Of a DNA stretch of 64,000 nt, positions 55,579 through 64,000 are shown in pieces. The notes under the pieces were generated by a model, which worked only from the letters and a program-made list of their open reading frames with translations, made no database searches and was not told where the DNA came from. Position 1 is the stretch's first letter; each line of letters begins with the position of its first letter. The DNA lies in contig NZ_BMGD01000005.1 in NCBI RefSeq assembly GCF_014639875.1, positions 62,001 to 126,000 on the forward strand, given 5' to 3'. This DNA is from Blastomonas aquatica. GTDB taxonomy: Bacteria; Pseudomonadota; Alphaproteobacteria; Sphingomonadales; Sphingomonadaceae. Both the position numbers and the translations under genes were made by a program.

Positions 55579-55687
55579 GTGTCCAATGGATCGGGGATGA
55601 ACAAGCGCAAAATGCGCGCGGGCCCCGCCCGAAAATAATCCAACCGTCGGTCTAGCCGACGACAGGCGTTCTAATTTCGGCCCGACT

Positions 55688-56263
55688 GTGGCACAAAAAA
55701 GGCGCATGTTTTCCAAATCGCGATCCAGCCGGGCCGAACGCCGCCCGCCCAAGCCGCTCAACGAGACGAGCCTGCGGGATCTCGCGCTGCATTATCTGGG
55801 ACGGTTCGCCTCGACCCGGGCGAAACTGGTGCAGTATCTGGAGCGCAAGCTGCGCGAACGCGGCTGGGACGGCGATACGCCGCCCGATCTGGTCGCGCTC
55901 GCAGATCGGTGTGCCGAGCTCGGCTATGTCGACGATGCCGCATATGCGGCGATGAAGGGCGGGTCGCTGCTGCGCCGGGGCTATGGCGCACGCCGGGTCG
56001 AGCAAGCGCTCGCCGCCGCCGGGGTCAAGGAGCCCGATCGTGGCGAGATGCGCGAGGCCGGAAAGGATCAGGCGGTGACTGCCGCGCTTGCCTTCGCAAA
56101 GCGCAAGCGGATCGGCGCATTTGCCGACCAGCCCGCCGATCCGGAAAAGCGCCGCAAGCAATTGCAGGCGTTTATCCGCGCGGGCCACGATTTTGCTCTC
56201 GCCCGCACGATCGTTTTCGCCGATAGCATGGATCAGATCGCGGGGCTGGACGAGGATTTTTAG
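55688..56263 (+). CDS. recX: RecX-family regulator of RecA
   Basis: 191 residues (or 185 from an ATG at 55706). The RecX three-helix repeats are visible: LRDLALHYLGRFASTRAKLVQYLERKLRERG, LADRCAELGYVDDAAYA, and RRGYGARRVEQALAAAG. RecX binds RecA filaments and limits recombination. recA is not adjacent. GTG start at 55688 is the longest; no ribosome-binding site decides. Confidence 0.85.
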   Translation: MAQKRRMFSKSRSSRAERRPPKPLNETSLRDLALHYLGRFASTRAKLVQYLERKLRERGWDGDTPPDLVALADRCAELGYVDDAAYAAMKGGSLLRRGYGARRVEQALAAAGVKEPDRGEMREAGKDQAVTAALAFAKRKRIGAFADQPADPEKRRKQLQAFIRAGHDFALARTIVFADSMDQIAGLDEDF

Positions 56264-56269
56264 GAGAGA

Positions 56270-56776
56270 ATGATGGTCATGAGATGGTGTGCCACCACGT
56301 TTGCAACGCTCGCGTTGGTCGCGTGCAACGCGTCCGCCCCTAGCGATGCGATTGCGCAGCGGCCGGCCGCCGGCGCAGAAGCTTTGTCGCCCGCCGGGCT
56401 GCCGCTGGTGCCGCTGACCATCAATAGCGCGGGCAAGCGTCACGCATTCACCGTGGAGGTCGCGCGCACGGCGCAGGAGCAGGCGCAGGGGCTGATGTTC
56501 CGCACCGAACTGGCGCCCGATGCCGGGATGATCTTCCCGTTCCCCACGGTCAAGCCCGCCAGCTTCTGGATGAAGAACACCGTGATCTCGCTCGACATCA
56601 TCTTTGTCCGCGCCGATGGCAGCATCGAGAGTATTGCTGCCAACACCGTGCCCTATTCGCTCGATGCGGTGAGCTCGAACGAGCCTGTGGCTGCGGTGCT
56701 CGAACTGGCAGCGGGCCGCGCGGCGGAGCTCGGGATCAAGCCCGGCGATACCGTCAAATGGCAGACCGAGCGCTGA
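56270..56776 (+). CDS. DUF192 lipoprotein
   Basis: A ~165-residue protein with a lipobox (LALVAC-NAS), followed by a DUF192 domain: FTVEVARTAQEQAQGLMFRTELAPDAGMIFPF, FWMKNTVISLDIIFVRADG and AVLELAAGRAAELGIKPGDTV. The family is of unknown function. It follows recX by 6 bases; an AGGAG lies just before the ATG at 56270, and the ATG at 56273 has better spacing. Confidence 0.85.
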   Translation: MMVMRWCATTFATLALVACNASAPSDAIAQRPAAGAEALSPAGLPLVPLTINSAGKRHAFTVEVARTAQEQAQGLMFRTELAPDAGMIFPFPTVKPASFWMKNTVISLDIIFVRADGSIESIAANTVPYSLDAVSSNEPVAAVLELAAGRAAELGIKPGDTVKWQTER

Positions 56777-56786
56777 GCGCAGCACC

Positions 56787-57476
56787 ATGGCTGCACGCAA
56801 ACGCGGGATATTCGCCCGGCTGATCGCACTGGTGTTCAAGCTGATCTTCGGCTTCGTCGTCGTGTCGGTGCTGCTGGTGGCGTTCTATCGCTTCGTTCCT
56901 CCGCCGACCACGGTCACGATGCTCACCGACAGCAACGGCGCGACCCGCGACTGGACCTCGCTGGACAACATCAACCGCAACATGGTGTCCGCCGCGATCG
57001 CTGCCGAGGATGGCAAGTTTTGCCAGCACAACGGCTTTGACCGTGAGGCGATCGAGGACGCGGTGCGGCGCAATGCGCAAGGCGGACGTATCCGCGGCGG
57101 ATCGACGATCAGCCAGCAGACCGCCAAGAACGTGTTTCTGTGGCAGGGTGGCGGTTTTTTCCGCAAGGGGCTCGAGGCGTATTTCACGCTGCTGATCGAG
57201 ACGATCTGGGGCAAGCGCCGGATCATGGAGGTGTATCTGAACGTCGCCGAGACCGGCATCGGCACCTATGGCGTCGAGGCGGGCGCGCAGCGTTATTTCG
57301 ACAAGAGCGCGGCTGCACTGACCCGCGATCAGGCCGCGCGGATGGCGGCTGCGTTGCCGTTGCCCAAAAAGCGTTCGGTCAAGAACCCCAGCGGCTTTAC
57401 CCGGCGCTATGGCAACTCGATCGCGCGGCGCATCGGCATCGTCCAGCGCGACGGGCTGGATGCCTGCACCCGGTAA
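56787..57476 (+). CDS. mtgA: Monofunctional biosynthetic peptidoglycan transglycosylase
   Basis: A 229-residue GT51 enzyme that polymerises lipid II without a transpeptidase domain. N-terminal membrane anchor (LIALVFKLIFGFVVVSVLLVAFYRF), catalytic Glu in AAEDGKFCQHNGFD, then RIRGGSTISQQTAKNVFLW and a YLNVAETGIGTYGVEA segment. Usual length for MtgA. It is 10 bases after the DUF192 gene, so probably cotranscribed. Confidence 0.94.
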   Translation: MAARKRGIFARLIALVFKLIFGFVVVSVLLVAFYRFVPPPTTVTMLTDSNGATRDWTSLDNINRNMVSAAIAAEDGKFCQHNGFDREAIEDAVRRNAQGGRIRGGSTISQQTAKNVFLWQGGGFFRKGLEAYFTLLIETIWGKRRIMEVYLNVAETGIGTYGVEAGAQRYFDKSAAALTRDQAARMAAALPLPKKRSVKNPSGFTRRYGNSIARRIGIVQRDGLDACTR

Positions 57477-57485
57477 GCTGCGCGA

Positions 57486-58295
57486 TCAGTCGGCGTTATC
57501 CGATGCGTTCCCCTGGGGGCCGTCATAGGTGATCGCGGCTGCCGCCGCGCCCGACATGACAAAGCCGATCGGCCGTTCGATCTCTTCGTGCAGATGGCCG
57601 ATCAGGCTGGCGGTGCGCGCGAGCAGCGAAATGCCTTTCAGCGCGCCGACCGGAAATCCGACATCGAGCATGACTGCAGGAATCGCGCCATTGACGTTGA
57701 TCGGGAGCGGGCGGCCCAGCGTCTCGGGCAGGCAGTCACGCAGCGCGAAGAGCATCTCGATATGCGGGCCGACGATGCCGTGCTCGCCTGCCATCTCGAG
57801 CAGCAGCAGCGCGCGCGGATCGCCTGCGGAGTGCTGCGGGTGGCCAAAGCCCGGGATCGCCTGTTTGGTCGCGCGCAGGGTGCGGACGCCATCTGCCGCG
57901 ATTTGGGCGGCGTCCCTGCCGGTGTCGTGGACCTGGCCGACCAGATCGGCATAGAAACGCCCGGCAATCTCGGCGCTGCCCAGCACCACCGATCCACAGC
58001 CCATCAAACCTGCGGCAACCGCACCATGGAACGCTTCGGGCGCTGCGGCATAGGTCATCCGGGCTGCAACCACGCTGGGGACAAGGCCGTGTTCGGCGAT
58101 GGCGGCCAGCACGGCATTGGCGAAGAACTTCTGCACCTCGGTCGGCTCGGTTCCGGTGACGAGCAGCCAGAAATAGCTGGTGAAGTCCATTTTTCCAATG
58201 ATGTCGCCGCACAGATCGCGTCCGCGCACGGTGATGCTGTGGGCATCCGATGTGCAGATCGAGGTGAAAGGAGCGTCCTGCTTGCCGATGCGCAT
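57486..58295 (-). CDS. Citryl-CoA lyase-like protein (citrate synthase superfamily)
   Basis: A 269-residue protein of the citrate synthase fold: VRGRDLCGDIIGKMDFTSYF, TKQAIPGFGHPQHSAGDPRA with the conserved GHP, and LPINVNGAIPAVMLDVGFPV. Short, single-domain members are usually named citryl-CoA lyase, cleaving citryl-CoA or related 3-hydroxyacyl-CoA to acetyl-CoA and an oxo acid. ATG at 58295 follows AGAGGA by 8 bases. Divergent to the CoA transferase gene, sharing the palindromic operator between them. The substrate is unknown. Confidence 0.82.
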   Translation of the reverse strand: MRIGKQDAPFTSICTSDAHSITVRGRDLCGDIIGKMDFTSYFWLLVTGTEPTEVQKFFANAVLAAIAEHGLVPSVVAARMTYAAAPEAFHGAVAAGLMGCGSVVLGSAEIAGRFYADLVGQVHDTGRDAAQIAADGVRTLRATKQAIPGFGHPQHSAGDPRALLLLEMAGEHGIVGPHIEMLFALRDCLPETLGRPLPINVNGAIPAVMLDVGFPVGALKGISLLARTASLIGHLHEEIERPIGFVMSGAAAAAITYDGPQGNASDNAD

Positions 58296-58350
58296 GAAAA
58301 TGTTCCTCTGCTTTGCGGCGTTCGACAACCGACTGCCACAGCGCCTATAA

Positions 58351-58382
58351 TTCGATTTACGAAGTTGATTTCGTATATCGAA
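58351..58382. promoter_or_regulatory. Palindromic operator in the divergent promoter (probable IclR site 1)
   Basis: A 32-bp palindrome: outer arms TTCGAT and ATCGAA and inner arms TACGAA-GTTGAT-TTCGTA, all centred on the same point (58366/58367). It lies between the divergent citryl-CoA-lyase-like and CoA-transferase genes. A closely similar element at 60558-60589 precedes the TonB receptor gene. The IclR gene is adjacent. Binding is inferred. Confidence 0.75.
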
Positions 58383-58393
58383 GTTTCTATGCT
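58365..58393 (+). promoter_or_regulatory. Probable promoter of the CoA transferase gene
   Basis: -35 TTGATT (58365-58370), a 17-base spacer and -10 TATGCT (58388-58393), 23 bases before the start codon. The -35 hexamer is at the centre of the operator, so a bound protein would cover it. Confidence 0.6.
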
Positions 58394-58415
58394 GAGCCAT
58401 CTAGGAGATGTCAAT

Positions 58416-59579
58416 ATGGCCAAGCCGCTCGCCAATGTCACCGTGCTGGAAATGGGCACGTTCATCACCGGTCCTGCCGCAGGCATGATGCTTGCAGACA
58501 TGGGTGCGGACGTGATCAAGGTGGAACGGCCCGATGGCGGCGATCCGTTCCGTGCGTTTCGCGGCGGGTTCTACAGCCCGCATTTCCAGACGTACAACCG
58601 CAACAAGCGCTCGATCACGCTCGATACCCGTGGAGGTGCCGATCTGGAAGCGTTCGATCAGTTGATCGCCAAGGCCGATGTCTTCATCCAGAACTTCCGT
58701 CCGGGTGTCGCCGACAAGATCAATGTCGACCCCGAGCGGCTGCGCAGCATCAATCCGCGGTTGATCTATCTGTCGATCTCGGGCTTCGGCGCGACCGGTC
58801 CTGATCGTGATCGCCCGGCGTTCGACACGGTGGCACAGGCGGCAAGCGGTTTCCTGCGGCTGCTAGTCAACCCTGAAAATCCCCGCGTCGTCGGACCCGC
58901 GCTCGCCGATGCGATCACCGGCTTTTACGGCGCCTATGGCGTGCTCGCCGCGCTGCACGAGCGCGCGAGCACCGGAAAAGGCCGGCTGGTCGAGGTTTCG
59001 ATGTTCGAGGCGATGACGCATTTCAATCTCGACGATTTCACCCATTATTTCTCCGACGACCAGGTGATGGGCCCCTACAGCCGCCCCAACGTCTCGCAAT
59101 CCTATGTCTTCCAGTGCGCTGGTGGCGATTGGCTGGCGCTGCACATGTCATCGCCGCCCAAGTTCTGGGAGAACCTGGCAACCGCCGTCGGCCAGCCCGA
59201 TATGCTGGCACGGCCCGAGTTCGCCAGCCGCGACGCGCGGATCGCCAATTACGAAAAGGTCGCAGCCTTCCTCGCGCCCTTGTTCGCCGCGCGCAGCCGC
59301 GCCGACTGGTGCGCGACGCTTGAGCAGCTCGAGGTTCCGCATTCACCGGTCTATTCCGCGCCCGAGGTGATCGCGACACCACAGGCGCAGCATCTGGAGC
59401 TTTGCATCGAGGACCCCGATGGCCCGCATGGCCGGTTCCGTACCATCCGGTCGCCGGTCAGCTTCGATGGCGAGCGCGCAACGAGCGTGACCGCGCCCCC
59501 GATGCTGGGCCAGCACAACGAAGAAATCCTGGGGGCCAGGACCCCGGGATTGGCCGATACTTCCGCCGCTGCGGAGTAA
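58416..59579 (+). CDS. CaiB/BaiF family III CoA transferase
   Basis: A 387-residue family III CoA transferase moving CoA between acyl donors and acceptors. Features: TVLEMGTFITGPAAGMMLADMGADVIKVERP, a GFYSPHFQTYNRNKRSI segment and VVGPALADAITGFYGAYGVL, which holds the catalytic Asp position (ALAD). The ATG at 58416 has AGGAG 8 bases upstream. Divergent from the citryl-CoA-lyase-like gene; together they suggest activation of an organic acid to a CoA ester followed by cleavage. Confidence 0.93.
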   Translation: MAKPLANVTVLEMGTFITGPAAGMMLADMGADVIKVERPDGGDPFRAFRGGFYSPHFQTYNRNKRSITLDTRGGADLEAFDQLIAKADVFIQNFRPGVADKINVDPERLRSINPRLIYLSISGFGATGPDRDRPAFDTVAQAASGFLRLLVNPENPRVVGPALADAITGFYGAYGVLAALHERASTGKGRLVEVSMFEAMTHFNLDDFTHYFSDDQVMGPYSRPNVSQSYVFQCAGGDWLALHMSSPPKFWENLATAVGQPDMLARPEFASRDARIANYEKVAAFLAPLFAARSRADWCATLEQLEVPHSPVYSAPEVIATPQAQHLELCIEDPDGPHGRFRTIRSPVSFDGERATSVTAPPMLGQHNEEILGARTPGLADTSAAAE

Positions 59580-59644
59580 GGCCGCTGTACGCGCCTGACA
59601 GCATAACCTTGTCTGCACCCGGCACACAGGCTAGCGCTGCTGCG

Positions 59645-60472
59645 ATGCAAGATGTGTCCCAGCCCGGCAAGGCCAAGCCCGAGAAAGACAGCGAATATCT
59701 GTCGACCCTCGAACGCGGGCTCAAGGTGCTGCGCGCGTTCGATGCAATGCATCCCGAAATGCAGCTGAGTGAGGTCGCACAGGTTACCGGGCTCAGCCCC
59801 GCCGTCGCGCGGCGCTGTCTCAATACCCTGGTGCAGCTGGGCTATGTCGCGCAGTTCGGGCGCAAGTTCCTGCTGCGGCCCGAGGTGCTGTCGTTCGGCA
59901 CCGCGTATCTGTCATCGATGAATGTCGAGCAGGTCATCCTGCCGCCGCTGCAGAAGTTGCGCGACGACACCGGCGACAGCGCGTCGATGGCGGTGCTGTC
60001 GGGGACCGATATCCTGTATGTCGCGCATGTCTCGACCAACCGCCGCATCCGGCTGGGGGCGACGGTCGGCACGCGCTTCCCGGTACACGCCACCTCGCTG
60101 GGCAAGGTGCTGCTTGCGTTCCAGCCTGCGCCGGTGATCGCGCAATACATGGCCGATGTCAGCCTGCAGCGCTTTACCGAGCGGACGGTGACGAGCGCCG
60201 AAGCTATGGAGCAGCGGTTGCAGGGCGCGCGCGAGACCGGCTATGATTCGGCGCTCGACGAGCTCGATTACGGCATCGTTTCGGTCGCGGTTCCGGTGTT
60301 CGATGCCAGCCGCAACGCGATCGCCTCGATCAACTGCTCGACCTCGACGACGCGGATATCGCAAGACGAGCTGGTCCGCACCCGGCTGCCGATGTTGCGT
60401 GAGGCAGCTGCCGAAATCGGCAACGCGCTCCAGCGCTGGCCGACGCTGATGCACTCGCTCCAGCAAAACTGA
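59645..60472 (+). CDS. IclR-family transcriptional regulator
   Basis: A 275-residue IclR regulator of the PcaR/PobR type. N-terminal winged helix: YLSTLERGLKVLRAFD, LSEVAQVTGLSPAVARRCLNTLVQLGYVA. C-terminal effector domain: FPVHATSLGKVLLAFQP, GYDSALDELDYGIVSVAVPVFD, and INCSTSTTRIS. ATG at 59645 chosen; the frame is open far upstream inside the CoA transferase gene. It lies between the two operator copies and is the likely protein that binds them. Effector unknown; aromatic or CoA-ester compounds are typical of the subfamily. Confidence 0.92.
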   Translation: MQDVSQPGKAKPEKDSEYLSTLERGLKVLRAFDAMHPEMQLSEVAQVTGLSPAVARRCLNTLVQLGYVAQFGRKFLLRPEVLSFGTAYLSSMNVEQVILPPLQKLRDDTGDSASMAVLSGTDILYVAHVSTNRRIRLGATVGTRFPVHATSLGKVLLAFQPAPVIAQYMADVSLQRFTERTVTSAEAMEQRLQGARETGYDSALDELDYGIVSVAVPVFDASRNAIASINCSTSTTRISQDELVRTRLPMLREAAAEIGNALQRWPTLMHSLQQN

Positions 60473-60557
60473 TCTGATCCCATCACCGATGCCAAGCAAC
60501 GTCGCCAGGCGGTGGCGAACCAAGACCTGTGGGCGAGTTCGCACAGTGCTTTAAAAC

Positions 60558-60589
60558 TTCGCATAGCGAACTTGACTTCGTATTACGAA
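60558..60589. promoter_or_regulatory. Palindromic operator upstream of the TonB receptor (probable IclR site 2)
   Basis: A 32-bp element aligning without gaps to 58351-58382: TTCG at its left end, a central GCGAA-CTTGAC-TTCGTA block and CGAA at its right end, with about three quarters of positions identical. TTGACT (60572-60577) lies at the same internal position as the -35 TTGATT of site 1, with a weaker -10 (TATCTC, 60595-60600) 17 bases on. It is ~92 bases from the receptor start. Confidence 0.72.
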
Positions 60590-60681
60590 CAATTTATCTC
60601 GAGATCATAACCCGCGCGCAGTGTCCCCAATCATCTTGGCCTGACGTAGCGGGACATCACAGGATGAGGGGAACTGGTGGT

Positions 60682-62871
60682 ATGTCCGTCATTTGGAACA
60701 AGATGCTTCTGGCAGGTTCGGCGTCGGCTCTGGCGCTGGCGATCACACCTCCCGCGTTTGCGCAGGACCAGTCTGCCCCCGATGAATCTGCAGACGACGG
60801 ACAGATTGTCGTTACCGCGTTGCGCCGCGACACCAACCTGCAGGATACCCCCGCTGCGATCACCGTCTTCAATGCCGAATCGATCGAGAACGCCGGGATC
60901 GACAAGGCGGCTGACTTTATCGGCCTGACTTCGAACGTTCAGCTGATCGAAACCCAGAACGCGGGCAACGCCTTCGTCATCATCCGCGGGATCACCCAGA
61001 ACCGCAATTCCGAGCCCTCGGTCGCCGTGGTGGTTGACGGAGTGCAGCAGGTCAATGCTGCCCAGTTCAGCCAGGAATTGTTCGATATCGAGCAGATCGA
61101 AATCCTCAAAGGCCCGCAGGGCGGCCTCTATGGCCGCAACGCGATCGGCGGGGCGATCATCATCAACACCAAGCAGCCCAGCGATGAATTTGAGGGGCGG
61201 GTATTTGCCGGGATCGACAACGGCTTTGGCTACACGCTGCGCGCAGGGGTTTCGGGCCCGATCAGCGATACGCTGAAATTCCGCCTGTCGGGATCGTACC
61301 GCGACACCAATGGCTATATTCCCAATTCCTTTCTGGGCGAGGATGCCGATCCGCTCGAGGATATCTCGCTGCGCGGCAAATTGCTGTGGACGCCGACCGA
61401 TAGCCTGACCGTCGATCTGCGCGCCTCGATGTCGCTGCTGCGCACCCAGGCGCTGTATTACAACATTGTCACCGACGTGAACGACACCAGCCTGCCGGTG
61501 CGGGTAAACAACGCCGGGCAGAACGACCGCGACATCTACAATGTCTCGGCCAAGATCGATTACGAGGGCGACTGGGGCAAGATCACCTCGGTCACCTCGT
61601 ACGACACGCTGACCGAAATCCTCACCGGCGACGCGTTCGACTTCCTGCCGATCGAGGAATCCTTGTTTTTCCAGATCCTCGGCTTCGATCTCAACCAGAG
61701 CCAGTTCCTCGATGTCGAGGCGTTCAGCCAGGATTTGCGCATCCAGTCGCCCGATGGCCAGGCGTTCGAATGGACCGTCGGCGGCTACTTCATCGACACC
61801 AAGCGCTATATCTCAACGGGCAACATGGTCGACACCGGCAATGGCGTGTTCCCGGTGTTCCGCACCCCCAGCACCAACCCGCTCAACCCGCAGGCGTCGT
61901 TCCTGGCGGATTCGCAGAACAACTTCGCCTGGGCGGGTTATCTGAACCTTGGCTACAAGTTCTCCGACGCCTTCCGCGTCGATGCCTCGCTGCGTTACGA
62001 CAAGGACCGCCGCCGCAACCGTACCTTGACCCCGCTGGCGTTCATTCCCGTGGTCCCCGGCTTCCCTACCGGCACGCCGGGCGAGGTGCGCCGCGAGACC
62101 TTCGATGAATGGCAGCCCAAGGTCACGCTGACCTACAAGCCGGTCGAGAATGTCACGATCTATGGCGGTTATGCCCGCGGCTTCCGTTCGGGCGGGTTCA
62201 ACCAGACCGGCGTCGGTGCGGTGGCAGCAGGCACCGGTGTCGTTGGCGTGGGGGATATCTATGAGGCCGAAGTCGCCGATACCTTCGAGCTTGGCGTCAA
62301 GACCACCCTGTTCGACCGGATGTTGACGCTCAACGCCAGCGCCTACACCACCAAGTCCGAAAACGGCTATTTCTTCGTCTTCCTCGCCGCCAACTCGACG
62401 CAGAACCTGGGCAACGTTCCCGAGGTCCGGCTGCAGGGCTTCGAGATCGACGGAACGCTGCGTCCCGCACGCGGGCTGGACATCAACTTTGGCCTCGGCG
62501 TCACCTATAGCGAGATAAAGGAATTCCCCGATCCCACCGTGATCGGCAACGAGGCGCCGTTCATTTCGCGCTACACGATCAACCTGGGCACGCAATATGA
62601 GAGCAATCTGGGCGACAGCGATCTCAAGGGCCGCATTCGGGTTGATTACAACCGCACCGGTAAGACCTGGTTCGATGTGCCCAATTCGACCGTGCGGCGT
62701 CCGGTCGATCTGGTCAACGCGCGGCTGACGCTCGATGGCGGCGCATGGTCGCTGACCGGCTTTGCCGATAACCTGTTCGACGAACGCTACAATGCCGAGT
62801 TCTCGCCCGGAGGCTTCGTGTTCAAGGGCCGTCCGCGCGTCTTCGGGCTCGAGGCGCTCTACAAGTTCTGA
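60682..62871 (+). CDS. TonB-dependent outer-membrane receptor
   Basis: A 729-residue receptor that takes up a scarce or bulky nutrient with TonB energy. Signal peptide ending [10 protein letters not shown], then [23 protein letters not shown] (TonB-box/plug start), [40 protein letters not shown] (plug), and a 22-strand barrel ending with the aromatic ALYKF. ATG at 60682 chosen. The operator upstream places it in the IclR regulon with the CoA transferase genes, so the ligand is probably the compound they degrade. Confidence 0.94.
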   Translation: MSVIWNKMLLAGSASALALAITPPAFAQDQSAPDESADDGQIVVTALRRDTNLQDTPAAITVFNAESIENAGIDKAADFIGLTSNVQLIETQNAGNAFVIIRGITQNRNSEPSVAVVVDGVQQVNAAQFSQELFDIEQIEILKGPQGGLYGRNAIGGAIIINTKQPSDEFEGRVFAGIDNGFGYTLRAGVSGPISDTLKFRLSGSYRDTNGYIPNSFLGEDADPLEDISLRGKLLWTPTDSLTVDLRASMSLLRTQALYYNIVTDVNDTSLPVRVNNAGQNDRDIYNVSAKIDYEGDWGKITSVTSYDTLTEILTGDAFDFLPIEESLFFQILGFDLNQSQFLDVEAFSQDLRIQSPDGQAFEWTVGGYFIDTKRYISTGNMVDTGNGVFPVFRTPSTNPLNPQASFLADSQNNFAWAGYLNLGYKFSDAFRVDASLRYDKDRRRNRTLTPLAFIPVVPGFPTGTPGEVRRETFDEWQPKVTLTYKPVENVTIYGGYARGFRSGGFNQTGVGAVAAGTGVVGVGDIYEAEVADTFELGVKTTLFDRMLTLNASAYTTKSENGYFFVFLAANSTQNLGNVPEVRLQGFEIDGTLRPARGLDINFGLGVTYSEIKEFPDPTVIGNEAPFISRYTINLGTQYESNLGDSDLKGRIRVDYNRTGKTWFDVPNSTVRRPVDLVNARLTLDGGAWSLTGFADNLFDERYNAEFSPGGFVFKGRPRVFGLEALYKF

Positions 62872-62896
62872 TCTTAACGACGACGGGAAAACACCA

Positions 62897-63499
62897 GTGG
62901 CACGCATCCTTATCCTCTATTATTCGGGCTATGGTCACACCGAGGTGATGGCGGGTGCCGTCGCCGATGGCGTCAACGCGGTCGAAGGCTGCGAGGCGGT
63001 GATCAAGCGCGTGCCTGAACTGGTGTCGGACGAGGTTGCCGCCGCAGCGCACATGAAGCTTGATCAGGCCGCGCCCTTTGCCAGTCCCGAGGAGCTTGCC
63101 GACTATGACGGTATCATCTTCGGCACGCCCACCCGCTTCGGCAACATGGCAGCGCAAATGCGCAACTTCCTCGACCAGACCGGCGGGCTGTGGGCCAAGG
63201 GCGCATTGGTCGGCAAGCCGGGCAGCGTGTTCGTCTCGACTGCCAGCCAGCATGGCGGCCAGGAGACCACGATCACCTCGTTCCACACCACTTTGCTCCA
63301 CCACGGGATGATCGTGATCGGCCTGCCGTACAGCTTTGCCGGCAACACCATCATGACCGAAATCAGCGGCGGCACGCCTTACGGCGCCAGCACCATCGCG
63401 GGCGGCGACGGATCGCGGATGCCGTCCGAAAACGAGCTTGCAGGCGCGCGCTTCCAAGGCGAGCATGTGGCGAAAATCACGCTCAAGCTGGCCGCCTGA
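62897..63499 (+). CDS. wrbA: NAD(P)H:quinone oxidoreductase WrbA
   Basis: A 200-residue flavodoxin-like FMN enzyme reducing quinones by two electrons. FMN-binding [20 protein letters not shown], then [29 protein letters not shown] and [25 protein letters not shown] are family signatures. GTG start at 62897. It follows the receptor gene by 25 bases and precedes the VOC gene by 34, suggesting cotranscription. Quinone reduction fits an aromatic-compound pathway. Confidence 0.94.
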   Translation: MARILILYYSGYGHTEVMAGAVADGVNAVEGCEAVIKRVPELVSDEVAAAAHMKLDQAAPFASPEELADYDGIIFGTPTRFGNMAAQMRNFLDQTGGLWAKGALVGKPGSVFVSTASQHGGQETTITSFHTTLLHHGMIVIGLPYSFAGNTIMTEISGGTPYGASTIAGGDGSRMPSENELAGARFQGEHVAKITLKLAA

Positions 63500-63533
63500 C
63501 CGCCGGTTCTGGGGACACTTCAAGGAGGATGCG

Positions 63534-64000
63534 ATGACCGTACTCGTCAACCGTTTGCACCACACCGCTTACACCACCCGCGACCTTGAAGCGACGCGCG
63601 CGTTCTACGAGGACGTACTCGGCTTTCCTCTGGTCGCAACCTATTGCGAGAAGGACGAACTGTTCGGCAAGGAGCGCACCTATTGCCACTGCTTCTTCGC
63701 GATGAAGGACGGCAGCGCGCTTGCCTTCTTCCAGTTCGCGAACGAGGACGATCAGGCCGAGTTCAGTCCGCCGATCCCCGAATCGCCGTTCCACCACATC
63801 GCGTTGCATGTCGATCAGGATGCGCAGGTCGAACTCGAACGCAGGATCGCTGCCGCCGGGATCGAAGAGCCGCGGACCTATATCCTCGAGCATGGCTATT
63901 GCCGGTCGGTCTACGTCAAGGACCCCAACGGCATGATCATCGAGTTCACCTGCGATGCGCCCGAGGCGCTCGACATCGAGGCGGACACCCGCGCCAAGGC
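63534..64000 (+). CDS. VOC-family metalloenzyme (glyoxalase/dioxygenase-like), cut by the window edge
   Basis: At least 155 residues, still open at base 64000. A vicinal-oxygen-chelate domain: MTVLVNRLHHTAYTTRDLEA, a FHHIALHVDQ strand and PNGMIIEFTCDA. His (HHTAY), His (FHHIALH) and Glu (IIEF) are in the usual metal-binding positions, compatible with a dioxygenase, isomerase or hydrolase. An AAGGAGG ribosome-binding site precedes the ATG. The reaction cannot be told from what is seen. Confidence 0.85.
   Translation, partial: MTVLVNRLHHTAYTTRDLEATRAFYEDVLGFPLVATYCEKDELFGKERTYCHCFFAMKDGSALAFFQFANEDDQAEFSPPIPESPFHHIALHVDQDAQVELERRIAAAGIEEPRTYILEHGYCRSVYVKDPNGMIIEFTCDAPEALDIEADTRAK

Noticed and set aside
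55597-55638. 13-codon frame MNKRKMRAGPARK upstream of recX
   Set aside because: Too short to support, with only a weak ribosome-binding site and no match I recognise.
57588-59579. 663-residue frame joining antisense of the lyase gene to the CoA transferase
   Set aside because: The first ~276 residues are antisense of the citryl-CoA-lyase-like gene. The true gene starts at 58416 after AGGAG.

Overview
This 64-kb window is GC-rich chromosome with tightly packed, often 1- or 4-bp overlapping operons. It most resembles a sphingomonad alphaproteobacterium (Sphingomonadales). The signs are a SufR-headed suf operon, a RibB with an N-terminal HTH-like extension and a degenerate GTP cyclohydrolase II half, a STAS-MlaE fusion, a fatty acyl-AMP ligase, and TonB receptors with IclR control of catabolic genes. 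The family assignment rests on gene content only. I saw no rRNA, tRNA, CRISPR array, integrase or transposase.

Layout. 0-4 kb: RhlE-like DEAD-box helicase, small zinc-finger protein, long-chain acyl-CoA ligase. 4-8 kb: lptF, lptG and a lipid-linked glycan flippase in one minus-strand operon. 8-10.6 kb: DUF2141 protein, diacylglycerol-kinase-family enzyme and a nucleotidyltransferase-like protein that looks like a Tam41-type CDP-diacylglycerol synthase. 10.8-17 kb: sufR-sufB-small orf-sufC-sufD-sufS-sufT-sufA. 17-20.3 kb: ribD, ribE and ribBX. 20.4-33.4 kb: a translationally coupled operon of a two-partner-secretion transporter, a 2720-residue exoprotein and an exported TPR-CHAT protein. 33.8-38.2 kb: hisC-tyrA, an M24 peptidase and a HAD phosphatase. 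38.3-42 kb: Mla/MCE lipid transport operon followed by ribH. 42-47.5 kb: GST, glycosyltransferase-like protein, DMT and nucleoside transporters and small proteins. 47.5-53 kb: telA, xpaC-like, yqiJ-like and flotillin genes, with an AT-richer gene encoding a winged-helix/deoxyribosyltransferase-like protein lodged between yqiJ and the flotillin gene. 53.2-53.8 kb: a decayed parDE toxin-antitoxin pair. 53.8-57.5 kb: fatty acyl-AMP ligase, recX, DUF192 lipoprotein, mtgA. 57.5-64 kb: a probable catabolic regulon (citryl-CoA-lyase-like enzyme, CaiB-type CoA transferase, IclR regulator, TonB receptor, WrbA, VOC protein cut by the window edge).

Points most worth following: (i) the TpsB-TpsA-CHAT operon; (ii) two matching 32-bp palindromic operators, each with a -35 hexamer at the same internal position, upstream of the CoA-transferase and TonB-receptor genes, which define a probable IclR regulon; (iii) a toxin-antitoxin pair with three independent-looking lesions; (iv) a Tam41-like protein beside a lipid kinase; (v) the gene inserted between yqiJ and flotillin. 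Several families of palindromic intergenic repeats also occur, one of them inside the suf operon.
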